64,000 bases of DNA, taken from NCBI GenBank assembly GCA_036502005.1, contig DASXZH010000016.1:1-64000 (forward strand). The letters run 5' to 3'. Each line of letters starts with the position of its first letter. The stretch's first letter is position 1. A program made the position numbers and the translations under genes. Origin of the DNA: DASXZH01 sp036502005. Its GTDB lineage: Bacteria; Armatimonadota; Fimbriimonadia; Fimbriimonadales; Fimbriimonadaceae. Below, in pieces: positions 34,465 through 43,757 of the stretch. Below the pieces are notes generated by a model, which worked only from the letters and a program-made list of their open reading frames with translations, ran no database searches and was not told the origin of the DNA.

Positions 34465-35538
34465 CTATTTACCTTGTAATGCTTGCATCATCGCATACCA
34501 GGCAGGCTTTTTTGCATAATTCGCGTCCCAAGGTAGCGCCCAGCCGGTGCCGGCCATTGGATTATTGATCCAAGAATGCTTGTCGGTAAATCCCCAGGTC
34601 TGGACTAACTTAACGCCGGGAACGGAAACGGCGGTTCGGATAATGTCCCCGTAAAGTTTGGCCTCCTCTTGAAACGCTTCCTGTGAATCGCCCTTCAGAG
34701 TTGCATCGATTTCCGTGAGGTGAATAATAAGGCCAAGGGCATGGAACCGTTCTAGGTTCTCTCGGAAAGCCTTTAAGTTTTCGGGACTGTTAAAACCTCG
34801 CCACAAGTGGCACTGAAATCCGATCCCATCTACCGGCACGCCGCGTGACTTGAAGTCTTTCAGCATTTCGTAAATTGCATTGGACTTCGGATTCGGAAGT
34901 TCATCGCTGAAGTCATTGTAAAAGAGCTTCGCGTGGGGATCGGCCTTGTGTGCCCAGCGAAATGCCTGCTCCACGTAGTGGGTGCCTTGTCCGGCGAAAC
35001 CAAACCCCGGCTTGTCGTACCAAATGCTCGATCTCATCGAGCCATCGTCATTGATGGCTTCGTTCACCACATCCCAGGCAAAGACCTTGCCTGCAAAGTG
35101 GCCCATCACGGTTTGAATGTGGCGATGGAGAATGTCCGACATCTGGGCGGGCGTATAGTTCCCCTCCCTTAGCCATCTTGAGACTTGTTGATACCAAACG
35201 AGGCAATGGCCCCTCACTTTTTGGCCGTGCTCTTGAGCGAACTGCACGATTTGGTCGGCGCCGGAGAAATCGTAAGGATTGGGATCGGTGTCGGGCCGGG
35301 GATGAATGGGTTCAAACTTCATCGCGTTCTCGGGCTCGATCACGCTGAACTGATTTGCCAGAATCTCGCTATATTGCGGTTCGGCGAAGTATCGCGGATC
35401 GACGGCGGTTCCCACGTCAATGCCTTTTTCCGCAGCCGCTTGCTTCAGTGTTTGCGGTTCTTGGGCCGGGCGAGGAGGCGTGCATTGGCACGCAAGGGCT
35501 AATCCAATCATTAGAAACCTAATCACTCTTGAGTTCAC
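34465..35538 (-). CDS. GH10 endo-1,4-beta-xylanase
   Basis: A 357-residue GH10 xylanase. The acid/base Glu is in WDVVNEAIND (E160) and the nucleophile Glu in IHLTEIDA (E276); GHCLVWYQQ and FSVIEPENAMKFEPIHP are further family blocks. An N-terminal hydrophobic segment (about 5-20, ending LALACQC) is a signal peptide, perhaps of a lipoprotein, so it acts outside the cytoplasm or anchored to the envelope. It is a catalytic domain without a binding module. It is the first gene of the leftward operon that continues with the transporter, and a perfect operator lies 46 bp before its start. Confidence 0.95.
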   Translation of the reverse strand: MNSRVIRFLMIGLALACQCTPPRPAQEPQTLKQAAAEKGIDVGTAVDPRYFAEPQYSEILANQFSVIEPENAMKFEPIHPRPDTDPNPYDFSGADQIVQFAQEHGQKVRGHCLVWYQQVSRWLREGNYTPAQMSDILHRHIQTVMGHFAGKVFAWDVVNEAINDDGSMRSSIWYDKPGFGFAGQGTHYVEQAFRWAHKADPHAKLFYNDFSDELPNPKSNAIYEMLKDFKSRGVPVDGIGFQCHLWRGFNSPENLKAFRENLERFHALGLIIHLTEIDATLKGDSQEAFQEEAKLYGDIIRTAVSVPGVKLVQTWGFTDKHSWINNPMAGTGWALPWDANYAKKPAWYAMMQALQGK

Positions 35539-35583
35539 TTGGCTCCCATTTGGGAAGCATGCAATTATTCTAACCTAATTCTC

Positions 35584-35599
35584 GATTTACCGATAAATC
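35584..35599. promoter_or_regulatory. GATTTA-N4-TAAATC operator between GH10 and GH51 genes
   Basis: GATTTACCGATAAATC is a perfect 6+6 bp palindrome in the 115 bp between two divergent xylan genes. It could control both the GH10-transporter operon and the GH51-SGNH pair. It matches the site before the LacI gene at 25921 in both arms and in spacing. Confidence 0.68.
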
Positions 35600-35653
35600 T
35601 TTTTGCGAAAGTTTGCTCAGTGAGTTAGACTTTGATGCTGAAGGAGTCTCCGT

Positions 35654-38059
35654 ATGCTCACTGCCATTCTTGCTTTACTCACGCTCACCTCCGCGCCATT
35701 CCAGAGTGGAACCATTGTCGTAAATGTGGATAGACCGGGTCCAAATATCCGCCCCACCTTCTTTGGGCTGATGACGGAAGAAATAAACCACGCTTACGAT
35801 GGCGGGCTTTATGCAGAGTTGATCCGCAACAGGGCTTTGAAAGACGACCCGGCCGTTCCCGCGCATTGGTCCCTGGTGAACGATAGCGGTTCCGGTTCGA
35901 TCACGCTTGCCGATGACGCTGTGCCCGGAACAAAACTTTCTAAATGCTTAAAACTGGGGATCGATAAGCCGGGCACGAGGGTCGGCGTTGCGAACGAGGG
36001 GTATTGGGGCATTCCAGTACAACCGAACGAACATTTACGCGCTTCCTTTTACGCGAAGGTATCCCCGGGGTTTTCCGGTCCGATTACGCTCGATATTGAA
36101 AGCCCAAGTGGCAAGGTGCTTGCCTCCGCCAGCGTATCCAGCATCGGTGCAGACTGGCGCAAATACTCGGCGGACCTGAGAACGGGAGACTTGCAGTCAT
36201 CCAAAGACAACCGGTTTGTTCTCTCTAGCAATCAGCCAGGGACCATCTGGCTCACTCAGGTCTCGCTGTTTCCTCCCAGTTTTAAGGGTCGGCAGAACGG
36301 AAACCGGATCGATCTGATGAAGAAACTGGGAGCCATGCATCCCAGTTTCTTGCGCCTCCCTGGGGGCAACTATCTGGAGGGAGATACGATCGCGGACCGG
36401 TTTAACTGGAAGGCGACCCTTGGAGATATCTCGCAACGCGACGGCCACAAGTGCCCGTGGGGCTACCGCTCTACGGATGGGCTGGGGCTGCTTGAATACC
36501 TGGAGTGGTGCGAAGACCTTCATATGCAACCCGTGTTGGCGGTCTACGCGGGGTATTCGCTGCGGGGCGAGCATGTTACAGGATCCGAGTTAGAGCCTTT
36601 CGTAAAGGATGCGCTCGACGAGATCGAGTATGTAACCGGCGGGCCAAACACAACTTGGGGCGCAGTTCGGGCGAAAGATGGGCATCCGAAGCCGTTTCCC
36701 TTAACCTACGTTGAGGTTGGCAACGAAGATTACTTCGACCGATCCGGCAGTTACGATAGCCGCTATGCCCAATTTTATGATGCGATTAAGGCACGCTACC
36801 CAAAGCTGCAACTTATCGCGACGACGCCGGTTAAGAGTCGAAAGCCGGATGTGCTTGACGATCACTACTACCGGTCGGCGACGGCGATGGAACGGGATTC
36901 TGGCCATTACGACACTTATGATCGCTCAGGTCCAAAGATATTCGTTGGGGAATGGGCCGTCATCGATGGGAGGCCCACGCCTAACTTGAGGGCAGCTCTC
37001 GGCGATGCGGCGTGGCTCACCGGATTGGAGCGCAACTCGGACGTGGTTGTCATGGAATCTTACGCGCCGCTCTTTGTAAACGTGAACCCGGGCGCCGCCC
37101 AATGGCCCACGAACCTGATCGGTTACGACGATCTGAATAGCTTTGGGTCGCCTACCTATTGGGTTCAGTGCCTCTTTGCCCAAAATACGGGGGCAGCTAT
37201 TCTTTCGACAAAAGTGGACGTTAAAGCAGCCGAGACCAAAGCTGCGGCATTCCAAGGGGGAATCGGCCTCGGCACCTACCGAACCCATGCGGAATATAAG
37301 GACCTGAGTGTAACCAACAACGGGCAAACTCTTTATTCAAAGGACTTCGCGGCTGGAAGCGCCGATTGGAAGATGGTGCGCGGAACTTGGTCCGTCGGAG
37401 ACGGAGCGCTACGCCAAGACGGCAATCAGACGAACGCACGGGCAGTTGCCGGAGACCCTGCTTGGGGAAACTACACGCTTGAAGTAAAGGCCCGAAAGCT
37501 CTCCGGCGCGGAGGGTTTCATGGTCCTGTTTCACTACACGAACGACGACCACTATTGGCAGTGGAACGTCGGAGGCTGGAACGACTCGCTGACCGCGTTT
37601 CAGCATGTTGATGGCCAGGATGCGGAAGAAGTAGGCAAATCAGCAGACGTCAAAGTGGAAACCGGCCGCTGGTACGACCTGAAAGTGGAAGCCAAGGGCG
37701 ACCTCATTCGCGGATTCATCGATGGCAAGCTGGTGAGTGAAGCGCACGAAGAAGCGGTTCCCCTTGCGCCGGTCTATGCGGCCGCGAGCCTTACCCGGTC
37801 TGGCGATGAGGTGATCCTAAAAGCGGTCAACGTTTCGGATGATGCCGTGAGGGTGAATGTCTCATTGGAAGGGGTGGGCGCAGTAGAGCCTGTCGCTCAG
37901 GCTTGGGAGATCACCGGCAACCTGGAAGATCACAACTCCATCGATCAGCCTGAAAAGATCGTGCCTAGAGCCTTTACCATCGAGGGCGTCAGTCCCTCGT
38001 TTGAGCACTCATTTCCTGCTCATTCGATTACCGTGATGCGCGTAAAGATTCACCGGTAA
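35654..38059 (+). CDS. Large exported GH51-type alpha-L-arabinofuranosidase
   Basis: An 801-residue exported enzyme. After a signal peptide, residues about 25-200 include a strand and a carbohydrate-binding-like jelly roll (SLVNDSGSGSITLADD). A GH51 barrel follows: acid/base Glu in VEVGNEDYFDRSG (about 356) and nucleophile Glu in FVGEWAVIDG (about 436). The C-terminal arabinofuranosidase domain is interrupted by a concanavalin-like sandwich (about 545-700: LYSKDFAAGSADWKMVRGTW). This multi-domain layout fits plant-type GH51 enzymes acting on polymeric arabinoxylan. The gene diverges from GH10 and shares its operator region. A near-perfect copy of the operator overlaps its stop codon. Confidence 0.9.
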   Translation: MLTAILALLTLTSAPFQSGTIVVNVDRPGPNIRPTFFGLMTEEINHAYDGGLYAELIRNRALKDDPAVPAHWSLVNDSGSGSITLADDAVPGTKLSKCLKLGIDKPGTRVGVANEGYWGIPVQPNEHLRASFYAKVSPGFSGPITLDIESPSGKVLASASVSSIGADWRKYSADLRTGDLQSSKDNRFVLSSNQPGTIWLTQVSLFPPSFKGRQNGNRIDLMKKLGAMHPSFLRLPGGNYLEGDTIADRFNWKATLGDISQRDGHKCPWGYRSTDGLGLLEYLEWCEDLHMQPVLAVYAGYSLRGEHVTGSELEPFVKDALDEIEYVTGGPNTTWGAVRAKDGHPKPFPLTYVEVGNEDYFDRSGSYDSRYAQFYDAIKARYPKLQLIATTPVKSRKPDVLDDHYYRSATAMERDSGHYDTYDRSGPKIFVGEWAVIDGRPTPNLRAALGDAAWLTGLERNSDVVVMESYAPLFVNVNPGAAQWPTNLIGYDDLNSFGSPTYWVQCLFAQNTGAAILSTKVDVKAAETKAAAFQGGIGLGTYRTHAEYKDLSVTNNGQTLYSKDFAAGSADWKMVRGTWSVGDGALRQDGNQTNARAVAGDPAWGNYTLEVKARKLSGAEGFMVLFHYTNDDHYWQWNVGGWNDSLTAFQHVDGQDAEEVGKSADVKVETGRWYDLKVEAKGDLIRGFIDGKLVSEAHEEAVPLAPVYAAASLTRSGDEVILKAVNVSDDAVRVNVSLEGVGAVEPVAQAWEITGNLEDHNSIDQPEKIVPRAFTIEGVSPSFEHSFPAHSITVMRVKIHR

Positions 38060-38062
38060 ATC
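38047..38062. promoter_or_regulatory. Near-perfect GATTTA-N4-TAAATC operator before the SGNH gene
   Basis: GATTCACCGGTAAATC differs from the palindrome by one base and overlaps the stop codon of the GH51 gene, 57 bp before the SGNH start. It suggests that the esterase gene has its own promoter under the same regulator. As it lies partly in coding sequence, chance is harder to exclude. Confidence 0.45.
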
Positions 38063-38118
38063 AATGTGGGTAAAGTTTGCTTAGCTTTAGCCGAAGAAGC
38101 AAGGGGAAGTTGAGTTGA

Positions 38119-39429
38119 ATGCTGATTTCACTGTTGAGATCTTTAACCTATACGGTAGCTCTTTTGAGTAGTAGCGCTGGAGCGCGCTCGACGACTTGGG
38201 ATTGGAACGGAATCATCGGCGACGGCCAAAGTCTATCGGTGGGTGCCCATGGATTGCCGATTGAATCGACCAGGCAGCCTTATGGGAACCTAAAAGTTAA
38301 TACGGATTCCCTGCCTTGGCCGGTCGATCCAAATGACCCAAAAATCACGCTCGTGCCTCTTGTCGAGCCGGTAGGACGTCTCGCCAAGACTTATCCAAGC
38401 AGCTGGCCCGAGAACATTGACGGCGAGACGCCGCATTCGGCAGCGGGCAATGAGATAAGCGCGCTTTCAATAGCCCGGTTCGGACACGACTTGGTCACTG
38501 TCCACGATGCGGTGGGCGAAGACGGCCAGGGCATGATTTATCTCAAAAAAGGCGCTACACACCACGGACTTAGCGGGCGAAGCTATGAGGCGGCGATAAT
38601 CCAAACCAAGGCAATCGCAAGACTGGCGGAGGATGCGGGTAAGAGCTTTGGAGTGGGAGCAATCTTCATGACCCACGGGGAGACGGATACCGGAAACGCG
38701 AAATACGAGGAAGAGCTTTATCAGCTTTGGAGCGATTACGACACCGATCTGAAGGCGATTACCGGCCAAAAGCAAGACGTGGTTATGATCGTTTCCCAAC
38801 ACAACCGGCTCGGGGAATATTCTCCTTCCACTATTGCCCAATGGGCCATTGGCGACCATCACCCGCATGAGATCGTCTGCTCGGGGCCGAAATATCAATA
38901 TCCTTACTTTACGGATGGCCTTCATTTGACAGCGGACGGCTACCGTCAACTGGGCGAAAAATACGGCCAGGTGTATTTTGAGAGAGTTGTTCTCGGTTCA
39001 AACTGGCGCCCATTGGAACCCGTGAAGGTTGAACACACCGGCAAAATAATTACCATTCAATTTCATGTGCCTATACAGCCGCTTGTGTGGGACTCGACTC
39101 TTGGTGATCCGCATCCCTCTACAGCCGAATGGGCCAAAGGCAAAGGATTTGAAGTTTCCGATCCGCAAGGCAAGCCGGTTATGATTGATTCGGCAGAGAT
39201 CAAGGGTTCCGATACCGTTCTTTTAACCTGCGGTACCGATCCCGGCGTAGGCGCACGGCTGAGCTACGCGTTGGTGGGAGAGAAGGCGATGCAGAAGGCT
39301 CCGTTCGGGGCATCGCCCCATTGGGGGATCTTGCGCGATTCCGATCCGTTTGTAGGTGCCGTTACGCACGTCGCTCAGCCTAACTTCTGTGTGGCGTTCT
39401 TGTGGCCCTTAAATCCTGCGCCTCATTGA
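38119..39429 (+). CDS. SGNH-type carbohydrate esterase
   Basis: A 436-residue exported protein. After the signal peptide, GDGQSLSVGAHG supplies the SGNH block I Ser; IFMTHGETDTGN fits a later block, and TDGLHLTADGYRQLG carries the Asp-x-x-His pair. The layout resembles sialate/acetylxylan esterases of the CE6-like class. The C-terminal roughly 130 residues form a beta-rich domain. It follows the GH51 gene and has its own operator-like site, so it likely removes acetyl groups from xylan. The exact substrate is inferred from the neighbours. Confidence 0.75.
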   Translation: MLISLLRSLTYTVALLSSSAGARSTTWDWNGIIGDGQSLSVGAHGLPIESTRQPYGNLKVNTDSLPWPVDPNDPKITLVPLVEPVGRLAKTYPSSWPENIDGETPHSAAGNEISALSIARFGHDLVTVHDAVGEDGQGMIYLKKGATHHGLSGRSYEAAIIQTKAIARLAEDAGKSFGVGAIFMTHGETDTGNAKYEEELYQLWSDYDTDLKAITGQKQDVVMIVSQHNRLGEYSPSTIAQWAIGDHHPHEIVCSGPKYQYPYFTDGLHLTADGYRQLGEKYGQVYFERVVLGSNWRPLEPVKVEHTGKIITIQFHVPIQPLVWDSTLGDPHPSTAEWAKGKGFEVSDPQGKPVMIDSAEIKGSDTVLLTCGTDPGVGARLSYALVGEKAMQKAPFGASPHWGILRDSDPFVGAVTHVAQPNFCVAFLWPLNPAPH

Positions 39430-39559
39430 GCCCCACCTTGTAGCACGGCCTTTAGGGCGATGCAATCCGGTTTAAAACTATCGAATCCAAATTGGAGGAT
39501 CCTAGGTTGCGGGCACGTAGAAAATCCGCCATTACTTCAAGTCGGCCTAGAGCTTCCTT

Positions 39560-39760
39560 CAGGTTTAAATAGCGAAGCGTTGTCATCCCGAACGAGGCCC
39601 TCGGGGCCGAACTGAGGGACGAATGTCGCCCAAATCATTCCGGCAAATCGTTAGAGTGTGGGATCGCTTGCGTTCCAACACTTTAGCGATTTGCCATTCA
39701 GAGTTGAGTACCTCGCGTTCTTCGTCGCGCTCAGAATTACAACGCTTCGCTATCTGAACT
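39560..39760. repeat. MITE-like nested hairpin element
   Basis: ATAGCGAAGCGTTGT (39569-39583) is exactly reversed as ACAACGCTTCGCTAT (39739-39753). Inside, GGCAAATCGTTAGAGTGT (39642-39659) pairs with ACACTTTAGCGATTTGCC (39678-39695) with two mismatches. The arms include TCTGAGCGCGACGAAGAACG-like sequence, recalling the TCTGAGCGAAGCGAAGAA elements seen in many phyla. The gap 39430-39875 holds no believable gene. Confidence 0.65.
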
Positions 39761-39875
39761 AAACCAAGTGAAACTATATAAACGGCAACAGGAGGCGTAT
39801 TTGCATAGAAAGTCGAAAACCGGATGGCGTTGGCTCCCCAGGTTGTTTGCGCCTCATTTCGTTGCCCGAATCAGC

Positions 39876-41705
39876 TTATCGTGCCGTAAGTTTGGCCTTC
39901 GTGTCATCGGTCGAAATCGTTGTCGCGTTGGAAGCCACGAGCTTGCCTTTCGCGTCCCACACCTGCAAGAACTTGCCGGTGTAAACAACTCCGCTCCCGT
40001 TCTTAACGCTTGATACAGGAGCCTTCGGCGTGATAGACGCCGCGCCAGTTACTGTCCCTGTCGTTAGGTTGAATAGAACCAAAACTTGGGCTACCGCCGC
40101 TCCTTGTCCAGGTATCACGGAAACGTTTGCCCCATAATAGGAGTTCGTGTAGGACAATGCAGTTAAGCTATCCGCCTTTACAATAAAGCCGGTTCCTGTT
40201 AAGCCACTGGAACTTACGGAAACAGAAGTTGGTGTTTTGGCAGTGAAAGTGACCAAACTGCCAAAACCGTTGCTCGCCTGTCCAAAGAGAAAGCCAGAAG
40301 CGCTCGTGCCAAGTGAACCGCCTGTGCCCAAAAAGACTTTCTTGGCCGGGTACGGCATCCAATCGGGATTGTCAATAACAATTGAATCGGATGATATTAG
40401 AAGGGCAGGGTTTACACCACCAATTGAAACTGTCCATATTGATGGCGGGGAAGTGTTCCTTGAGAAAGCCACCGTTCCACCGTCGGGAGAAACGGTTGGC
40501 TGCTGATCGTCTCCGCCAGTCGCACCTGAATGTATAAGCCACTCAGTCCCACTTGCAAGGTCGTGGCCGAAGATGCTGTCGACACCAGAGACGTTTTCTG
40601 ATAGGACCAGCTTTTGTGCATCCGGAGTATAAGCGAGGCCGGAGATGTAGTATTGTTCTGGAATCACGGACAGTAATGCTCCACTGGTGTTATAAATTCC
40701 TATGCCGTAGACGTAATAACCAAAGGTTGGAGCTGTAATCTCCACCGAAGCGGCAAATTGTGTACCGTTCGGCGACCAAGCAGGGCGTACTCCTTCAACG
40801 GCCAAAACGCATTCAGTGATAGAAGCTTCGGTGACCCCTCCCAGCGCGGGACTCAAAGTTATAGCCGGCTCGTTCACATTCGCCATTGCGCCCGCAAAAT
40901 TGATCTGAAAAAGTCCACTCGACGCAGTAACGTTCACTGAACCCGATGCGCCACCAATGGTCGACAAGTTGTCTAAGGCCGTTTGAACTTGGGGGCCCGT
41001 AGCATTGTAAGGAAGCGCGGCTGTTGTTTGGCCCTTAAAAGTTAAGGTGAAAGTGCCTCCGGTAGCGACAACCCACAAAAATTGGGTTCCGCCAAATGCA
41101 GTGGCTCCAGTGGCTGCCACGCTTCCTGTGGGTAGAGCTATTTTCAGGCCGACTGCAGATGAGTAAGCAATAAGGTTATTCAGCGGAGAAAACGCAGGAA
41201 GCAAAGGGCTAGAGTTGATTGTTGCGATTGGCGCGACGCTCGATCCGTCTGCCTCCATAGTCATGAGAGTGGACTTCCCTTGATAAAGGCCATAGAAGAC
41301 GACCCGGCCATCATGAGAAAACGACGGTGACGTAGATTGGCTGATCGGAACTAGCGTGGTTAAGGGCGCAGCCGTTTTGGTCAACAAGTTGTAGCTTGCG
41401 ACTTCCCCGTTCTCGTTGTAAATGATGCTCGTTTGGTTTATGTTCGGGACCGGATTGAAAGTGAGATTTGTAAATGTGCCGCCTGAAACGCTAGTAAGAG
41501 CGACCCCAGCGTGCGCGGTAGTTTGCGTTTGGAGCGGAGCGCTTGACTGGTAGGTCATTGCCAACCCTCCAACGTTTCCCTGCTGGGTGCTTGGGCCAGA
41601 GTTACCGGAAGCAGAGGCGCCTCCACCGGAACCACCGCATCCGCTTAGCGCGAGCGCTAAGGCTGAACCAATGAAAGCGAAATTACAACGACGTTGAAAA
41701 GGCAT
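39876..41705 (-). CDS. Beta-propeller (TolB-like) lipoprotein
   Basis: A 609-residue lipoprotein with lipobox LSGC (Cys about 23) and a Gly/Ser-rich linker. The central part has TolB/WD40-like repeats, for example SPSFSHDGRVVFYGLY, RPAWSPNGTQFAASV, GLAYTPDAQKLVLSEN and QPTVSPDGGTVAFSRN, each a blade with the SPDG-type turn. A 70-90 residue insert with TAALPYNATGPQVQTAL interrupts the propeller near 230-290. The C-terminal 120 residues form a further beta region. It probably binds proteins or polymers at the envelope; no enzyme motif is seen. Confidence 0.8.
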   Translation of the reverse strand: MPFQRRCNFAFIGSALALALSGCGGSGGGASASGNSGPSTQQGNVGGLAMTYQSSAPLQTQTTAHAGVALTSVSGGTFTNLTFNPVPNINQTSIIYNENGEVASYNLLTKTAAPLTTLVPISQSTSPSFSHDGRVVFYGLYQGKSTLMTMEADGSSVAPIATINSSPLLPAFSPLNNLIAYSSAVGLKIALPTGSVAATGATAFGGTQFLWVVATGGTFTLTFKGQTTAALPYNATGPQVQTALDNLSTIGGASGSVNVTASSGLFQINFAGAMANVNEPAITLSPALGGVTEASITECVLAVEGVRPAWSPNGTQFAASVEITAPTFGYYVYGIGIYNTSGALLSVIPEQYYISGLAYTPDAQKLVLSENVSGVDSIFGHDLASGTEWLIHSGATGGDDQQPTVSPDGGTVAFSRNTSPPSIWTVSIGGVNPALLISSDSIVIDNPDWMPYPAKKVFLGTGGSLGTSASGFLFGQASNGFGSLVTFTAKTPTSVSVSSSGLTGTGFIVKADSLTALSYTNSYYGANVSVIPGQGAAVAQVLVLFNLTTGTVTGAASITPKAPVSSVKNGSGVVYTGKFLQVWDAKGKLVASNATTISTDDTKAKLTAR

Positions 41706-41748
41706 AGAGCCATTATAGTGGCGTTTGCCTTCTTACTGCAAATCTCGG

Positions 41749-42783
41749 TTACTTAACCTCCGATAGATCGTAAACGAAGGCTCGCCCCTTGCCATCGTTG
41801 CCCATATCGATATAAATGGTTAGCGTCTTCAGCTTCGCGTCTTTTGGCACCTTGATCATAATTCGATGGGACTCGGTGTCGTTCGGATCGAGCGTGTCGT
41901 CGGAAAATGGATCGTCGTGCTTTGCCTTAAGATAGTCCGCGTCCGTGACCTTATCGTCGTCCGTTTTAACGGTCGTTTTGATCGAATCGGCGGTGTAATA
42001 CCGATGAACCCAAGTGGGGTTCGTGATGGTGACAGTCGCGACGAGAAATTGCTTGCCGTCATCGGCCGTAAGGCTGCCAAATGGTCCCGCAGCCAGAGCA
42101 ATCGAATCGACGCTCATGTTGAGCCAGCCGTAGGCGTAGGTTGTTCCCACGGTTGCCGGAATTGAAGTAAGAGCGGTGCCGCCGGTTTTATCACTTGGAT
42201 CCGCGTAGGGCGCGGCAAGCGGTTTTACGGCGTTCGCCGGGTTTTGCAAGTCAAATCGAATCACTTCGTAGCTCGTTCCGGAGACCTTTCGCTTAAGGAT
42301 CAGCTTCGGAATAATCCCACTCGCGGGAACGATGATAAAGGATGTGACGACAGCAGTACCCTGCCCGGGTTTCAAAGTTACATCGAGCGTGCCCTTATCC
42401 GTCTCTTGGCGACAATCACCTCCATCGTCGATTGTGTTGTTTTGCGAATCAACAACTTGGAAAAAGTTTTGGCTGCTGATGTACAAATCATTCGGATTTG
42501 GGTTTTTAAGCTTGAAATGGATGAGCAGCATTTTGTGGTCGGCGTCTGGCTCGACCTCTTGATCGTTTTTAATGTTGAACTGGCCGACCGTGTATTCGGC
42601 CCCGGTTATCGTGATGTTCACAGGCGTATCGCCTTGCAACACGGTGTAAGTTTGGCCGAACTTGCCCATGCCCCCAGGCATTGGCGCGGTCCCTTTGGTA
42701 TAAACCTTGTCCTGGGCGATTGCTTGGACTGCGCCCATTAATAGGCAGGCAACGGCTAAAACGACGGTTCTTGCTCTCATCAC
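41749..42783 (-). CDS. Exported DUF4352-like protein
   Basis: A 344-residue protein with a signal peptide (to about residue 23, VQAIAQ) and two immunoglobulin-like halves (about 50-180 and 210-340). Both have the DUF4352-type pattern: a hydrophobic opening, ITNP or LKNPNPND, and late strands. DUF4352 domains occur in exported proteins of unknown role. It lies 43 bp upstream of the beta-propeller lipoprotein gene on the same strand, so the two may be co-transcribed. Confidence 0.65.
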   Translation of the reverse strand: MMRARTVVLAVACLLMGAVQAIAQDKVYTKGTAPMPGGMGKFGQTYTVLQGDTPVNITITGAEYTVGQFNIKNDQEVEPDADHKMLLIHFKLKNPNPNDLYISSQNFFQVVDSQNNTIDDGGDCRQETDKGTLDVTLKPGQGTAVVTSFIIVPASGIIPKLILKRKVSGTSYEVIRFDLQNPANAVKPLAAPYADPSDKTGGTALTSIPATVGTTYAYGWLNMSVDSIALAAGPFGSLTADDGKQFLVATVTITNPTWVHRYYTADSIKTTVKTDDDKVTDADYLKAKHDDPFSDDTLDPNDTESHRIMIKVPKDAKLKTLTIYIDMGNDGKGRAFVYDLSEVK

Positions 42784-42817
42784 GATTCCGCCATATTACC
42801 AGGCTAAGCGATCAGAT

Positions 42818-43105
42818 TCAAATCAGAGTGGCTTTCGAGTGGCCGTTAGTTCGCGAATCAGCAGTTTGCCGATAGTGCTCACCATCCGCTACGCGGAAGT
42901 GCTGGTTCGAGATGAACCAAACCTCATCGCGGTCGTTGCACAGAATGAAATAGGCTTCCGAAGTTTCGGAGGGGCAGTGTAAACCCAACACTTTGTAGCG
43001 AAAGCCCGAAGTAAAGCCGCTTTCCAGCGGCAAAGGACGGGGTGCGTTTGGACGTTCCGATTGCTGCACCACAACCCACAAATCCGTTTGTAAATATGCG
43101 CTCAT
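42818..43105 (-). CDS. Hypothetical small protein
   Basis: A 95-residue protein that I cannot assign. A good ribosome-binding site (GAGGAAG, 2 bp before the ATG) supports it. The middle, YFILCNDRDEVWFISNQHFRV, looks like a small beta domain. No signal peptide or membrane segment is seen. It lies between the flavodoxin-like gene and the DUF4352-like gene on the same strand. Confidence 0.6.
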   Translation of the reverse strand: MSAYLQTDLWVVVQQSERPNAPRPLPLESGFTSGFRYKVLGLHCPSETSEAYFILCNDRDEVWFISNQHFRVADGEHYRQTADSRTNGHSKATLI

Positions 43106-43132
43106 ATCTTCCTCGAATTTTAATGACGCCAG

Positions 43133-43756
43133 CTATTTCGCCTTGTTCCCTTCAACCGGAATTGGATTCGCCCTCAGAATCTTCGCGACGTGAACCAAGT
43201 TATGGCCCAAATAGGAAACTAGCTGGTTTGTGTACTCTTGGTCCTGGCCAACATCGACATAGTCGTCCTCGCCGCCGGCGAGCCCGACCCAATACGCTTC
43301 CGCGTTAGGCGGAATCGTCGCGCCAAATTGCATCAAGTTATAGAGGATGCCGGCTGCCACGTTCTGCGCGCCGTCCTCGTTCCCGACCACGCAGACCCCG
43401 CCGACCTTGTTGTACAAAGGAAGTTGGCCCGCAGTGGTTGTTTCGTTTAACAACGCGTCCATGCGCTCCAGCACCATTTGGCAAACGGAACTCCGTTTGG
43501 CTAGCCAGATCGGGCATCCGATAACGATAATATCGGACTCTAAAAGCTGGGAGTGAATTGCGGGCCAGCCGTCGTTTTTGCCCATGCTCGCCTCAACCCC
43601 AAAGTGGATTTTTGCATCCACGGCATGGATCGTCTTGCAATCCACATGATGGGATTTTAAGACCGCCTCGACCTTGGACAACAAAGCCGCTGTGCTGGAT
43701 TTTTCACCCTGAGGCTTAAGAGTGCAGTTGATGAGAATTGCCTTTAATGAACTCAT
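43133..43756 (-). CDS. Flavodoxin-fold NAD(P)H:FMN reductase-like protein
   Basis: A 207-residue flavodoxin-fold protein. It opens AILINCTLKPQGEKSSTAAL, a phosphate-binding loop for FMN, then has DIIVIGCPIWLAKRSSVCQMVLERMD and GGVCVVGNEDGAQNV, as in the FMN reductase/WrbA-like superfamily. It should use FMN to reduce quinones or other small molecules in the cytoplasm. A perfect 8+8 bp palindrome lies 1 bp before the start and may bind a repressor. Confidence 0.82.
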   Translation of the reverse strand: MSSLKAILINCTLKPQGEKSSTAALLSKVEAVLKSHHVDCKTIHAVDAKIHFGVEASMGKNDGWPAIHSQLLESDIIVIGCPIWLAKRSSVCQMVLERMDALLNETTTAGQLPLYNKVGGVCVVGNEDGAQNVAAGILYNLMQFGATIPPNAEAYWVGLAGGEDDYVDVGQDQEYTNQLVSYLGHNLVHVAKILRANPIPVEGNKAK

Positions 43757-43757
43757 G

